A DNA stretch of 64,000 nt from Amyelois transitella (taxonomy: Eukaryota > Arthropoda > Insecta > Lepidoptera > Pyralidae). A program made the translations under genes and the position numbers. The DNA lies in NCBI RefSeq assembly GCF_032362555.1, contig NC_083510.1:3065501-3129500 (forward strand), written 5' to 3'. The notes beneath the pieces are model-generated. The model saw nothing but the letters and a program-made list of their open reading frames with translations. It was not told the origin of the DNA and did no database searches. This document shows, in pieces, positions 1 to 12,000 of the stretch (the first letter of the stretch is position 1; each line of letters starts with the position of its first letter).

Positions 1-1
1 C

Positions 2-1942
2 ATTATTAAGTCTTTAGAGAGTGTCAAAATTGTAGACAGTATCCGAAAAATAAGCCAAACGAAATTAAATCTTTGGAAAGATGAGACTGAGAAAGTAAAA
101 AGCGATTCTGAAATAGAAGAATCTACATTGGAGAAAATTGAAAAGAAATCGGAAGATATTGTATATGAAAAACCAAAGCCTAAAAAGCCTGAATTAGAAT
201 GCAGAGATACGCCTGAAATTGAAATTGTAGAACTGACCAGTGACGATAACCAGAATCAAAAAACTCAAGCAACTTTAATTAAAGCTAAGGGTTATGAAAA
301 AGGCTGCGATGAATTTGATCACGTTCGCTACAAGGTGATGAAGTCAGAATTATTTAAGAATAGCATGATAGCAAACTATCGAAAAGAAGCACAATTCGAT
401 GGATTACTGCAATACTTACAGGACTATAGTTTTCAAGAACTTTTGGTAAATAACAATATTGTTATAATAGAACCAGTTAGAACGAAAGTGGAGCCAGCAC
501 CCAGAAAAAACAATAATACAGAAACCTGCAAAATATCACCAAATTTGCTAAAGAAAAATGACAGTAATTTAGGACATGTTGACAGATCCAAAAACGCAAT
601 TCGAAGACATTTCTTCTACCATCCTATAAGAGTAAACAAAGAAATAATAGAAGAGGAACTTCCAAATCCGGATACTGTTAAGAAAGTAAGAAATCTTTTT
701 GAGGATACTTTGAAAATGAAAACGCCTATGAGTCAAGCTGATCCGCCATTAATAGACGAAAATATCGGATTAACGAGACGAGCTACTTCTTACAGAAATT
801 TAAATGAGGACTCGAAAGGAAACAAGATGGGAGGAAGAAAAAAAGTCATCAGGCAGTTAACTATTGACACAAACTATGGCCACAAAAAATGGGATAATGC
901 CAGCTTATCAAGCGGTGTATCCAGTGGAGACCTAAGTTCTAACAATGAATACGAAACAGAAGGTTTAAGTCCTTATTCACATAAAAATTTAAAAGATAAT
1001 GTCTACAGTTCAAGTGATGAGTATCTTTGTGATTCAATGAGTCAAGATTTTTGTTGTGAAAGCCAATATGTTAGCCCGGATATCTTGAAGAAGATAAGAG
1101 ATTGTGGCACTTCCATTACATATTATGGCGGAAAAGTTTTAAATTCTAAACCTGGCTCTACTGTAAGTCCCATGACAAAAGCAATAATGGAAGAAATCAA
1201 AAGCTTACAGAAAAATTGCAGCCGTGACTGCTTTTCATGTCAAACAAAATGTCGTGGAAACAAATGCTCTTGTTTGACTGCAGATAAACATAAACAAAAG
1301 GTATCAGAAAAACAGAAATACAGTACTCCTCCCGACACTGTCAATCAAAATCAAGATAATAAAAATGCGGAAGGGTTTCCTGGTTTTAAATTCAAATTAG
1401 TAAAATCAAATAGTTGCAGCAGTCGCTTAGAATTGACAGGAACAGACGAAACTAAAAACCTGCGTAGCTGCAAGTATAGGAATCAGCAAACTAAACTAGA
1501 TGATCCTCCTCTAGTTTACGACGATGAAAACTCAGTTAAAAATAAAATTTGCCGACTAGAAAGTTATAATAAAGGAATTGTTAAAACACCATTTGAAAAT
1601 AAAGATAACGAAGACAAAAAGCCAGTTAAAATTATAATTGACGTCAAAAAAAACAACGACTTAAATTCAAAGAAGAATGAATTGCCAACGCAAAAGGTTA
1701 TAGCAACTGTAAAGCCTACAGAAGAAAATGAAGAATTGTCAAAACAAGATGACGGTGAACAAAAAGCTTCATCAGAAAAATCTAATGACAGTATCACATT
1801 TGAGAAGAAATTCTATTATGTCAACGAAAACTTGGAGCAAACCAAAACCACAACAGGCAAATTTGGCGAAATGGTATTTGAAGAGTTCGAGGTATTAGAA
1901 TCATGTTACGATAGTCTTAGTAGCAATAAGTCTTTAAAATAA
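2..1942 (+). CDS. Unrecognised protein, C-terminal exon (partial, 5' end outside window)
   Basis: The frame is open from base 2 to a TAA at 1940-1942, giving at least 646 residues with no start codon needed, so this is the terminal exon of a gene entering from the left. The chain is hydrophilic and Lys/Glu/Ser/Asn-rich with no signal peptide or membrane segment, which suggests a cytoplasmic or nuclear, largely disordered protein. Two parts look less random: a segment around 1105-1150 reading GTSITYYGGKVLN, and a cysteine cluster at about 1219-1275 (CSRDCFSCQTKC then RGNKCSC; spacing C-x3-C-x2-C-x3-C-x4-C-x-C) that could bind metal. A poly(A) signal AATAAA lies at 1999-2004, about 57 bases after the stop, which supports this being the real 3' end. 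I do not recognise the family. Codon use and the length of open frame make the coding call firm; function is unknown. Confidence 0.8.
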   Translation: MIKSLESVKIVDSIRKISQTKLNLWKDETEKVKSDSEIEESTLEKIEKKSEDIVYEKPKPKKPELECRDTPEIEIVELTSDDNQNQKTQATLIKAKGYEKGCDEFDHVRYKVMKSELFKNSMIANYRKEAQFDGLLQYLQDYSFQELLVNNNIVIIEPVRTKVEPAPRKNNNTETCKISPNLLKKNDSNLGHVDRSKNAIRRHFFYHPIRVNKEIIEEELPNPDTVKKVRNLFEDTLKMKTPMSQADPPLIDENIGLTRRATSYRNLNEDSKGNKMGGRKKVIRQLTIDTNYGHKKWDNASLSSGVSSGDLSSNNEYETEGLSPYSHKNLKDNVYSSSDEYLCDSMSQDFCCESQYVSPDILKKIRDCGTSITYYGGKVLNSKPGSTVSPMTKAIMEEIKSLQKNCSRDCFSCQTKCRGNKCSCLTADKHKQKVSEKQKYSTPPDTVNQNQDNKNAEGFPGFKFKLVKSNSCSSRLELTGTDETKNLRSCKYRNQQTKLDDPPLVYDDENSVKNKICRLESYNKGIVKTPFENKDNEDKKPVKIIIDVKKNNDLNSKKNELPTQKVIATVKPTEENEELSKQDDGEQKASSEKSNDSITFEKKFYYVNENLEQTKTTTGKFGEMVFEEFEVLESCYDSLSSNKSLK

Positions 1943-1998
1943 CGATACGTTGACGTTACTGAATAAGCTTTGCTTACGTAAATTGTGATCTGTATTGG

Positions 1999-2004
1999 AA
2001 TAAA
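1999..2004 (+). terminator. Poly(A) signal of the left-edge gene
   Basis: A canonical AATAAA stands 57 bases after the stop of the 2-1942 exon, at ordinary 3' UTR distance. The region around it is AT-rich. It is the first such signal after the stop. Confidence 0.5.
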
Positions 2005-2567
2005 AACTATTAAATTATTGCTAGTAAATATAGTACCTAATATAATAATTTTATGAATAGCTTAAACATGTATCTAATTATATAGTTTAAGTTCTGTATG
2101 TATAGAGCCTGTAACATTTCAATCGAAAATAACTGTAGCGTGGTGACGGTCTCTTAACCTTTGTATGAAATATAAATTGTTAAAGTTTTGGGGTTAGTTA
2201 TTACTTCTTAGAAGTCACCTACCTCATAATTTCATAGAAAATGTATCTCTTGTAAAATTGATTTGACTAATACGTCTAAGAAAGTGAAGTCAAAAGATTA
2301 TAGGTAATATATTTATACTCGTATTGTTGAAATTTATGATGCTCGATTCATTCTTAACGTTAAATCGCTCTTACCGTCAGATTTCTCGATGTCAACTTTT
2401 GAAGTTGAAGATTTGGAACCATGTACGCAAATGCTTGTGAAAAAAGCGCGACGCGTGGGCCGCCATCTCCGACACCATGACTCCTGTGGCAAAAACATCA
2501 TTATTTTAGCGTGTGAAATTCTTTTCCAAGACCGGTAGCGAAGAAAAAACATAGTGTGATCCAGCTC

Positions 2568-2705
2568 CTTCTTTCCTTTTTAACATTGTAAAAGCCAATC
2601 AAGAGAAAGGCTAATAAAACTTCGGATTCTTCTTTTAGGCGATGGGCTTGCAACCTGTCACTATCTGAATCTCAATTCCATCATCAAGCCGTCAACTGTC
2701 AAACC
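2568..2705 (+). repeat. Dispersed repeat A, partial copy
   Basis: This matches the middle of the best copy at 59480-59776, including the blocks GGCGATGGGCT, CAACCTGTCACTAT and GAATCTCAATTC. The 3' third is missing. Confidence 0.6.
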
Positions 2706-3397
2706 ATATCTCATTACCAATAATGACTCCTCGTCATATCCTGACCTCATTATACTTATTACTTAAAAGTAGAAAAAGTCTCCAAACCCTATTTGAATTT
2801 CAAACAAACTGATACCCACACGTTTCTACTTTAACTCACTCGTAGCTAGTAACAAAATGTTCGTAAATTGGACAGAATGTGTGCTTTGAATTTCATTAGT
2901 TACGATATAATCTACTCAAAGTTTAAAGACCGTAATACGTGTAGTAGTGCTGTACTTCAGCGTTGTAACTCACTGATAGTCTGGAGACCAATTTTCAATA
3001 ACAAAGTTAAAAAAAAAACTACTCTGTTGTAAATTATAGTTACGAACTATTAGAAACAATAATTAAAGAAGGCCATGTTGAGCGAGGGCTTATAGTGTAT
3101 CGCATGTTAGCAACAGCGGGCCGGGTAAGAAACCTGGATTGGTTGCCTAGGGGTCATTAAATTTCCTATTTTTAAATAAACACAAAAGTTAGATGACCCT
3201 GACCTCAAAATATTGCTGTGGCGGACGCAACTAGGAACATGCAGTATAGGAAATAGAGTTAACACAAAAGTAATTTTGTATCTTGGTATAAATTGGTTTA
3301 AGAGTCAATTTTAGATAAAATAGATCCTAGACTGTTTGCGAATATGAAATTGTGAAACAGCAGAAACAGCATTGGTTTTAAAGATTATAATCTTATT

Positions 3398-3447
3398 AAA
3401 TTTTAGAGGAGCGTCTTGACAATTATCAAGACGCTCCTCTAAAATTT
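3398..3447. repeat. Perfect inverted repeat / foldback hairpin, 22 bp arms
   Basis: The left arm at 3398-3419 and the right arm at 3426-3447 are exact reverse complements over 22 bases, separated by only six bases (CAATTA). Transcribed on either strand this would fold into a strong short hairpin. No ORF covers it and the flanks are not the ends of any element I can identify. It could be a small hairpin RNA precursor, or a palindrome left by a template-switch mutation. Confidence 0.85.
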
Positions 3448-3854
3448 TATGAGCGACGTGCTTTGAATTATCGTAAAATACAATGCTATTTAGATCATTA
3501 TCTTATCATTCTATCTATATTTACGAACGTGTAAACATTGTCATTAAATTACATAATATTGACAATTAATTTAAAAATACTTATTGATGTTTGATAAGAT
3601 TAAAACATGTAATAAATCAGTTTTATTATTCATATAACGATTTTTGAAGTCATATTCATCATTCAGAGTCACCTTTTACATTGCTTTGTGATAATGTTAG
3701 ACACAGAAATCTAAATACATAAGACAAAAGTTAAATAAATGTAAAGCGCTTATTCAATACTAGTCGGGGAATCCAATGAATAGACGGTAATTTATGGTCA
3801 ATAATTGGCCACAGCGTCTTGCGCATTTCCACAATCTCTTCCATATAGTCAAGT

Positions 3855-4096
3855 CTACATTCCTTGCGGGGTAGATAGAGCCAACAGTCTTGAAGAGAAC
3901 GATAGGTCACGTTCAGTTGTTTGGCTTTATGACAGAATTGAGATTCAAATAGATACGGATTACTAGCCCATCGCCAAAAATAAGAATCCCAAATTTATAA
4001 GCCTATCACTTAGACGCCTTTTACGACATCCATGGAAAATGAGATAGAGTGGCCTTTTCTTTTTCAAATTGGTGCCGGTGGAACCACACGGCAAAA
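3855..4096 (-). repeat. Dispersed repeat A, near full-length copy
   Basis: It reads in reverse orientation through all blocks of the repeat: the GGGGTAGATAGAGCC end, AATTGAGATTCAAAT, CCTTTTACGACATCCATGG, and the GGTGCCGG...CCACACGGC end. The family is found at 16 or more places in this window, mostly in introns. Confidence 0.75.
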
Positions 4097-5395
4097 TAAA
4101 CTGGTAAAAATCAAGAAATTTACAAGAGTTTATATTGGCTTAAAAAATTTTTCGTCCGTTTATCTTGCTCGAGTCCTTTGACATTGATTACAGGTAGGTA
4201 TAATTCATACATCGATGGTTAGTTTAATACGTTTTCTAGTGCAACATTTTCGGCAACAACAGTCGTCAAATAAATTCCCTGTTAGCGCTTATTCAACCCT
4301 CATTCAATAAGTACTTGTTGGCGAATACAATAAATAGATGGTAATGAATGGTCAATTATAATTATTGGCAACAACGAAGCATTCACGCAATCTATTTCAC
4401 ATTATGAGGCAGCGATTTACTGGACATCTAGCAACTTACGAGAGACTTCCTTACAATTTTTAACATCGTGGTTAGTAAAATGAACAAACCATACCACGGT
4501 ATTTAAAAGCCCCTGGATTATGATTGTCTTTTGTTGGAAATCATACGTCATATAACTTGAATTTTATCATTTTCACTAATATCAAAAATATATTTTGTCA
4601 TTGTCAATAATAATTGTTTAGGGAAACAGATGGTTAGAAGCATTAAAGTTAAACTGCTATAATCTGCGGCTGCAAGTTTTAGATAAGGTCGAGCGGAACC
4701 ACTTTATCTTCTTAGCTTCCTCATCACATTTTTCCAGAAATATTAATGTTTGAAGATTTAAGACCTTTGTCAAACAACATTCGTTCGTGTCTCATAGAAG
4801 AAACCTTGCGTCAGTGAACAAACAAGGTATGATGGAGATAAATTAAGAGGGATTTAGCGGACTAAAAATGTTTCAAATGCCAATTAGCATAGTTTAGTTT
4901 GCTCTGTGAATTAGAACAGAATGATATTGCTTACGCTTTCCCATCATTGAGATAAACGAAGTTAATTTTAAAATCACGGTTCTGCAAACAATGACGCATT
5001 CTTCGTGAATAGGATAAACGCATGCTGAATCATATGACACAATTCAACCAACTTCCTTTTAATTTTATCTGTGTGTATATGTATCGAACACCGTATTATT
5101 TCTCGATTGAATTCTATTTAGTATAGTAGAGCCTTATGCGAAAGTGGCAAAGTTTGATGTTTTACGTGTTTAGTACAGTTCTTTAAACGATTTGTTAGGG
5201 GATTGATTTGTTTGTTTTGAAATTAATTAAGCATAGCAATCTACATTATTTCAATTTACAATAATGTTTGGTTTTACTTTTTCGATAATGTTTAAGGCAA
5301 TTTAAATATGTATATTGTTTTCGGCAGAATAGATATGACGTCCATTTCAATCTCTTCCTAAGGATGTCGCATGAGACGAAATGACTATTTCATGC

Positions 5396-5440
5396 TATAA
5401 AAAGAAAGTGTACGGCGGGTCGGTGACAAGCCGTCAGCAC
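5396..5440 (+). promoter_or_regulatory. Possible TATA-box promoter
   Basis: TATAAAAA at 5396-5403 is followed about 30-37 bases downstream by a GC-richer stretch with an initiator-like TCAGCA at 5434-5439. An ATG at 5465 begins a short open run that meets a GTAAAA donor-like site after 23 bases. No downstream exon was found, so this rests on weak motifs alone. Confidence 0.15.
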
Positions 5441-7671
5441 ACCGCGCAAAATAAGTAGCTTGATATGGAAAAACCGGTGGATTCAGGGTAAAAAGGGGTC
5501 ATTAAAAAGACTGTCTTAAGAAAAGCCAACAAGCTTAGAATATGATGACAACGAACACAAGGATACGCCGCCACGATAAAAGAAAGTAACCAATTTTTAG
5601 TTTGAATAGTCAACAGACCAACAATTTAATTCTTTGCAAACCATTTCGCCCCACTGTCACTATGTTTATATACCACAATAAAATTTGAAAAATAATAAAT
5701 AAATTTTTGTTATGTAAATACGTTGAGAGGTTATAAGGTAAAACTAGGTAAATCTTTTTAAATCCTACTAACTCGGGGTATGATCGCGATATTGCCCACT
5801 TATAAGGTAACAGTTCGTGATAGGTACATCGACTTTGAAGGTCCTTAGGTTATCAACCTTACGTGAATAATGCACGCCACATTAAATGCAACGACGGGCC
5901 TTGCAATTGCTGATATAAAAATACCTAAACAGATCGTAAGTATTAATATTTATACCAACTTTTCTTCAAACTAGATGAAACATAAAGAAAACATGAAAAC
6001 TAAAAGGTAATTTGAAATATGATCGTTAAGAATAAGTTGTCATCATTTGGGTATCTATCCATCTATTGGCATAAAAAAATAACATACAAATAATGTAATG
6101 TAACATACCATTTTATGACAAAATTATCTTTAAGCATAACATTTTTTTGCATAATGGTTTACGCATGGAAAGCATAACTAACCTGGCCAAAAAGTAAATT
6201 AAGCCGCATTTACCCATATGCCAAAAGTCAATTATATGTTAGACCTTTATGCCAAAGAATATTAGGACAATTATGTAAAAAAAAAAGTGAACCCACATCA
6301 TTTAATCCTTGGTTTTACATAAAGAAGGCTTTAGTGAGAGTATAGTTTAAAAATTGAAGAAAAATTTGAGTCCTTTCTCCTCATAATCTCCATGATTTTT
6401 TTTTGATGGGACAACATAATATGTCTTTGTCCTCCAGGAGTTCAAACAAGTACTGCGCATTCTGGTATCATGGTTTCTAATAGAAAATTGTTAACCACAG
6501 GTTAAACAGCAAATAAAGTGCCCTTGGTTGGAATGTTTTACATATTACAAAAAATCACTGAGATTGCTTAATTTATCCATACACAAATATGGCGAACACT
6601 GCAGAAGAATGTTGGAAATTTAATCTAAAAAATCAATATTAAGAGCCAGTTCCCAGGTCCTTAACCCTTGCAGTGGTAATGCAACTAGAAATTTGCAAAG
6701 ATTAAACAGGATTACATTGTCCCTAAAAAAAAAGTTTTGCATAAACTATGTACCCATCGTTATCCCACACACAACAAATATGAAATTATGTAGTTGAGCT
6801 CTAATACTTTAAAATAGGTAATTTAAAAATTGTAATTGTATTTATTTTAAAAAGGAGTTTACTGTAAATAAAGAAACTTTAAAATGTATTGGTCTGCAGA
6901 TAAGCAGGGCATTGAACTGATAGTATGTCATAGGTAATGTGTCTGACCAACTTAAGGAATTGTTGACATGTCTTAATATTGGTGATATAACTGTTTAACA
7001 TAATGTTAGAAGGTCAAAGACCTAATAAGTACTTTAATGACTGAAAAAGAAATACAAAAAAAGTTTATTTATGAATGGAAAACTATCAAATCCATCAAAA
7101 CCCAATTTGAAAATATTTTTAATCTGACATATAAAAACAGTGAACTTAAAAAAAGTCACAGTGCCTTATAGTAGTAGTAATTTTTTAAGAAATGGAAATT
7201 ATAATAAATGTAAGTACATAAATTATTCACCTGTTCAATTAAGTTATATGATATAGTTATTAAATCATTACCCTGCTTGTCGCTAGATAACCGTCTTGTT
7301 TATTTAATTTATACATAACTTATGAGATAAACAAATATTGGCCATTATCAGTGCATATAACTGGAGGCATAAATTTTCTTTACAGGTACATAAAAAATAT
7401 AATTAGCGATTTCTGTAAATATCCATCAAACAAATGCACCGAATATTTAATATTAAAAGTATGTTTTAAAAAAGTTCATACACATTAGCTTAAAAATAAA
7501 TAAAAGTGAAAAGTGTGAAACAAAAATAAAAACAAATTAGATGACGTTTGACAGCTGCTGTTTAAATATAAAAAGTAGGTACCTACACGTGCATATCGGA
7601 AGAAACTCTTGAAATCGACAGATCTAAATGAAATCGGCTCAAAGTAATAGCACAAAATTACAAAAACTTAC

Positions 7672-7776
7672 CCTATTATTTGACAAATCCCTAAATAATG
7701 GTGATAAACACAAACCGCGATTTAATTCTAATTTTGCTAACATTCGGCATCTAGAAACACACACAGCCGACGCCAT
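7672..7776 (-). CDS. Candidate first coding exon of a minus-strand gene (possible mitochondrial presequence)
   Basis: On the minus strand an ATG at 7776 opens exactly 35 codons that end at a consensus donor (AGG|GTAAGT) in phase 0. The peptide starts MASAVCVSRCRMLAKLELNR and is rich in Arg, Ser, Leu and Cys with almost no acidic residues, as expected of a mitochondrial targeting sequence. It lies head-to-head with PLAA, about 1.3 kb upstream of it. I could not find the next exon between 1943 and 7671; a long first intron, a gene continuing beyond the left edge, or a chance ORF are all possible. The strong donor, in-frame ATG and composition are the only support. Confidence 0.35.
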
Positions 7777-9055
7777 TTTTCCACTACGTATGTATATATG
7801 ACAAGTAGGTATGATTAGCAGCGCAGCGAGCTAAATCCACCGCACCGGCTACATTGCCGGCCGTACTGGCGCCAAAGAAGAAATCATTTTTTCAATAAAT
7901 AATACATTCGACACAAGTTTTATAAGCAAGTTATTTATACATATCAATGAAACAAAACAAGTAAGAACCTAACAATACAAAAGGCAACAACTGTTAACGT
8001 TGTAAAATTATGCATTGTTTTGTTTTGTTTTGGCCGTGTTTTTTACACATTGTTTTGAAAGAACACAGATTTATAATTTCAATAACAACATTAAATATCA
8101 ATAAATACAATAAATATTACATTCTATGTAAGATACATTAATATATTGTTTAAATAAGCCGCTATTTTAATTTATTAAGTTGGTATTACTTTGACATTTT
8201 GCGTTTCGTTCGGAAATCGAAAAACTCTGTTCGAAATTCGAAACTTCTGTTCCGTTCTGTGATCTCTACGATAAAGTTCTCCGTGAAAATTATCGAGTAC
8301 CTATTCATTTCAATTCATAGGTGATGGATCTGAAGTTGATCGAATCAATTTTGATATTGTACTCAAATTGTGCAAATTCAAACATAAAAAGGACCTCATT
8401 TTAATAAACATGTATGTTATTTAATAGAGATTTTAAAAATTGATGTTTACAACGGTTTTAAAAACATGTCTGTGGTTTTAACGTAATACTCAAAACTACG
8501 TAAAGCGCACAGTTCTTAAATGAACTAATCTCAGATTTATATTTGAATTGAAGATCTGTAAGTAGCGTATAGCAATAACCTTTTGTAATAATATTATACA
8601 TACGTACAGATAGTCAGCTCACTTAACCTCCTTCTCTCTGTATCTCTCAGGTTGACCGCAAATAAAGAGAAAGAAAGAAGATAAGATAATAAGGTCAAGA
8701 GTATGTACCCGAAACCGACGAGCTTGCTTGAAGAGAGTTAGTATTAGTAATGTGGATGAAACGAAGGAAGTATGCAAGAATCGTGGCAAGTGGAAGTGGA
8801 AAGAGGCGTGCACCTGCATCACTGGACTTACGTACTTTGACTTTTAGGTATATTTGTTCATAATTTGGTTCTTGAAAATAATAGATGTCAACGTCACAAT
8901 ACATCAACAAAGCTTTCATTTCACTCATGTCATGAATGATGTGACATGATTTGACAAATTTATTTGTTCACCGCATCCCGTATCTCGGTTTTTATTGAAT
9001 TGAGACTCATTTATTTTTATTTTCATAAAGCTAACAAAAGTAATTAGACTTAACG
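7777..9055. other. Intergenic region upstream of PLAA
   Basis: It should contain the PLAA promoter and, if the 7672-7776 exon is real, a divergent promoter. A GC-richer tract at about 7790-7870 immediately precedes the candidate exon. A LINE 3' remnant sits at 8690-8822. No ORF of note was seen. Confidence 0.4.
8690..8822 (+). repeat. 3' remnant of a non-LTR retrotransposon (LINE family 1)
   Basis: It shares the block around GAAGAGAGTTA...GTGGATGAA.CGAAGGAAGTATGCA and CGTGGCAAGTGGAA with 18295-18432, 48465-48612 and 30600-30690. Translated with frame repairs it reads like the extreme C-terminus of the LINE remnant at 30265-30690 (CMKRVMNVDEAKEV, then RDRGKWKE). Confidence 0.6.
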
Positions 9056-12000
9056 ATGGCTATACCAGATTATAAGTTAAGTGCAATTTTAAATGGACAC
9101 TCTATGGATGTTAGATGCGTTACAACTACCCAGGAAAATTGTATTTTGTCCGCGTCTCGAGATCGCACCGCTAAACTTTGGCATCCTGAAGGGTGAGAAA
9201 ACAATGATTAGTATTTCTATCTCTGTTATGTGAATTGAAAGTGATAATAAATCATTGAGATTCTGGTATTTTTTCAGGGTAAAGGACTTCGCCAATGTAG
9301 TAACTTACAAGGGCCATAAGAATTTTGTATCATGCGTTTGTTGGATTCCCCCTTGTGAAGCCTATCATGAAGGCTTGGTTGTTACTGGCAGTAATGACAA
9401 CACCATACTAGGATACAGTCTGCAGGATGCTATGATACAGATACATTTAGAAGGCCATGAGAATGCAGTGTGCAGTGTGGCAGCTGGAAGAGATTCTGGG
9501 GTGCTATTAAGGTAATGAAACATCTGCCAAAACTATTAATCAATTAAAAGAAATGCTCGTAATACTATGAGAAGTAGACAAAATCCTTATCCAAATAAAT
9601 TCAGATATAACTTACAACTTATGTATTAATAGGGTTATTTTGAGGCTATACACAGGTTAAAATGCTTATGTCACAGTCTACAAAATTACGTTTGTGGATA
9701 TTTTTTTGTGTATCTCACTGTTGGGCAATAGCCTCCTAACTTTTTTTAACACATCCTTTCCTCCTTCTAAGATAAGATTAAATGATAATTGAATTAATAA
9801 TTTCAGTTCAAGCTGGGACAGTACAGCCAAAGTTTGGAATCTCAACAATCCAAACTCAGTACCGTTGACCATAAAGGGACACCAGGCAGCAGTGTGGGCC
9901 ATTGTAGAACTCTGTAATGGTACTTATGCCACAGCCTCTGCTGATAAAACTATAAAGCTCTGGAAGAAAGATGGCAGTCTTATAAGTACACTTACCGGTA
10001 AGTAAGTAAATGCTTTATTGTTTAATAAAGGAGCACATCAAAAAATTTAAACAGTAGTACAGTACAAAGGCAGGCTTGTCCCTGAGTTTCTTTTTCACAT
10101 TATTAACTTTTGTGAATATTATGTTTTTACTCTTTCATGCAAATTCTACTGTACCATTTACAATGAAATTTGGGATGTAGGTAGCTGAAGACCCAGAATA
10201 ACAAATAGGCTTCTTTTTAACCCGGAGACATCCATGGGAAAGAGATGGACAGTTCCTATTATTTTTCAATTTTGGTGCCGACAACCACATGGTAACATTA
10301 ATAAATTATGATGTAACTTTCACTAATATCTATCTCGTGAATAATTCATTTCTTTTGCATTAAATTTGACAAATGGAAATGTAAACAGCAATGCAGAAAA
10401 TTTTATAATTGGGTTTCAGGTCACACAGACTGCGTGAGGGGTCTCGTGGTGGCTAGCCCGGAGACTTTCTTGAGCTGCTCCAATGATGCTTCCATCCGAC
10501 TGTGGACTAATGCTGGACAGTGCCTTAATACTTATTACGGACATTCTAATTATATTTATGGGTAAGTTAAATATTCTAAACTCTTGGCATTTCCATCAAT
10601 GGCCCAGAGATGATATGTGAGCCAAAAATAAGGTTTAAAAGCCCTGACATAATCTGGAGGTAGTTGTTAAAATCTGTGACACAGTTATACTATAACTTCT
10701 TTAGGTTATTCCAAGTGGTTTAATCAACTGGTTCTTGATACCAAATAAATATTCTTTTCTTTTTCAGTTTTAAATCATTGTATCATGAGTAACAATGTGA
10801 GAATTTTTTAAGTCTCTTCCAGCACTAGCATAATGCTAGATTTCGGGTCATTTCTTTTATTAAATCTCTTTTAATACAATCAACAACATATTTAAGGGCT
10901 ATTGTGTTTAATAGTTTGAGTGTGTCTTGTTTTGTAAGATGTGTGGAATTAAATAGTTTTACATGGCAAAGAATAATGTCTTTAATATGTTGTGTCACAG
11001 TATCAGTATAAACCCAGCCCTCCAATCTGGATTCGCGACGTGCGGTGAAGACGGCAGCGTTAGATTGTGGTCTGCTGGAGACTGCATTGCGGATATCAGA
11101 TTGCCGGTACATTCTGTGTGGTCGGTCACATGTTTGGATAATGGAGATGTTGTCACTGGTATGACCTTTAATCAATACCATAATCAAAATGATTGTTAAT
11201 GAGATGAATTGTAGAAGTCCTGATCCATAGCCATCATAATGTATTGCATGGTATTTACACATTTTAAAATGACAATATAATTTAAACTTAAATACCCGCG
11301 ACTTCGTCCGCGTAAATTTTGAATTTTTAAACTTATTTGCAAACTCATGCTTTGAGTTCATTCAAATGACGATAATTTTTTTTTTAGTGAACCGATTTTG
11401 ATGAAACAAACATTAAATGTTTTTCTGAGTTAAAACAAAGCAATTGGTGAAAGTTTTAAGTAAATCGGTTCAGTACTTTCGGAGATAAGCGTGATCATAC
11501 ATACAGACAGACAGACAAAAAATTAAATAAAATCTCGTAACACAAGTCTCGAACTTACTTCGAGACTAACTAAATCTGTGTAATCTATCCCTTATATACA
11601 TATTTATTTATTTACCTCAGGCTCCAGCGACGGTCTAGTGCGGGTGTTCACGGCGGACCCGGTGCGGTTCGCGGACGAGGCGGCGCTCAAGGTGTTCGAG
11701 GAAGATGTCGCCAAGATGCAGGCCGCTTCTCAACAGGAGATCGGAGGCTTCAAGCTGTCTGAGTATGTACTTTGATATTTTTGTTTAAATCATGGAAAGT
11801 ATTGAAAATGATAATGAAATTCTATCAACTTTCAACTTCTTCTTCTTGTCCCTCCAGGCTTTAGTCCCAGTTGTATCTTCCCCACTCCGGAGAGGACCCC
11901 GGGGTATGCCTTTGACCATGGACGCTGGATTGGGCGGACCTTAGATTGGGAGTCAGGTTTTTACATGAAGCAACTCCCATCTTCCCTCCACAACCTATGC

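Larger units (their letters stand above)
1943..7671. other. Gene-poor interval with repeat fragments
   Basis: No confident exon is seen here. It holds the 3' UTR of the left-edge gene, two copies of the dispersed repeat A (2568-2705 and 3855-4096), a perfect foldback at 3398-3447, a possible TATA-like promoter near 5396, and long AT-rich stretches. An open segment around 2307-2540 has about 75 sense codons on the plus strand and a 72-codon ORF on the minus strand, without clear splice sites on either, so it is not called. If the minus-strand exon at 7672-7776 is real, this interval is its first intron. Confidence 0.5.

Noticed and set aside
2307..2552. Overlapping open frames on both strands (72 codons minus; ~75 codons plus)
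   Set aside because: No convincing splice sites, no recognised motif, and both strands equally open. Could be an exon relic; not enough to call.
5465..5495. Tiny first exon (ATG to GTAAAA donor) after a TATA-like box
   Set aside because: No downstream exon was found; kept only as a low-confidence promoter motif.
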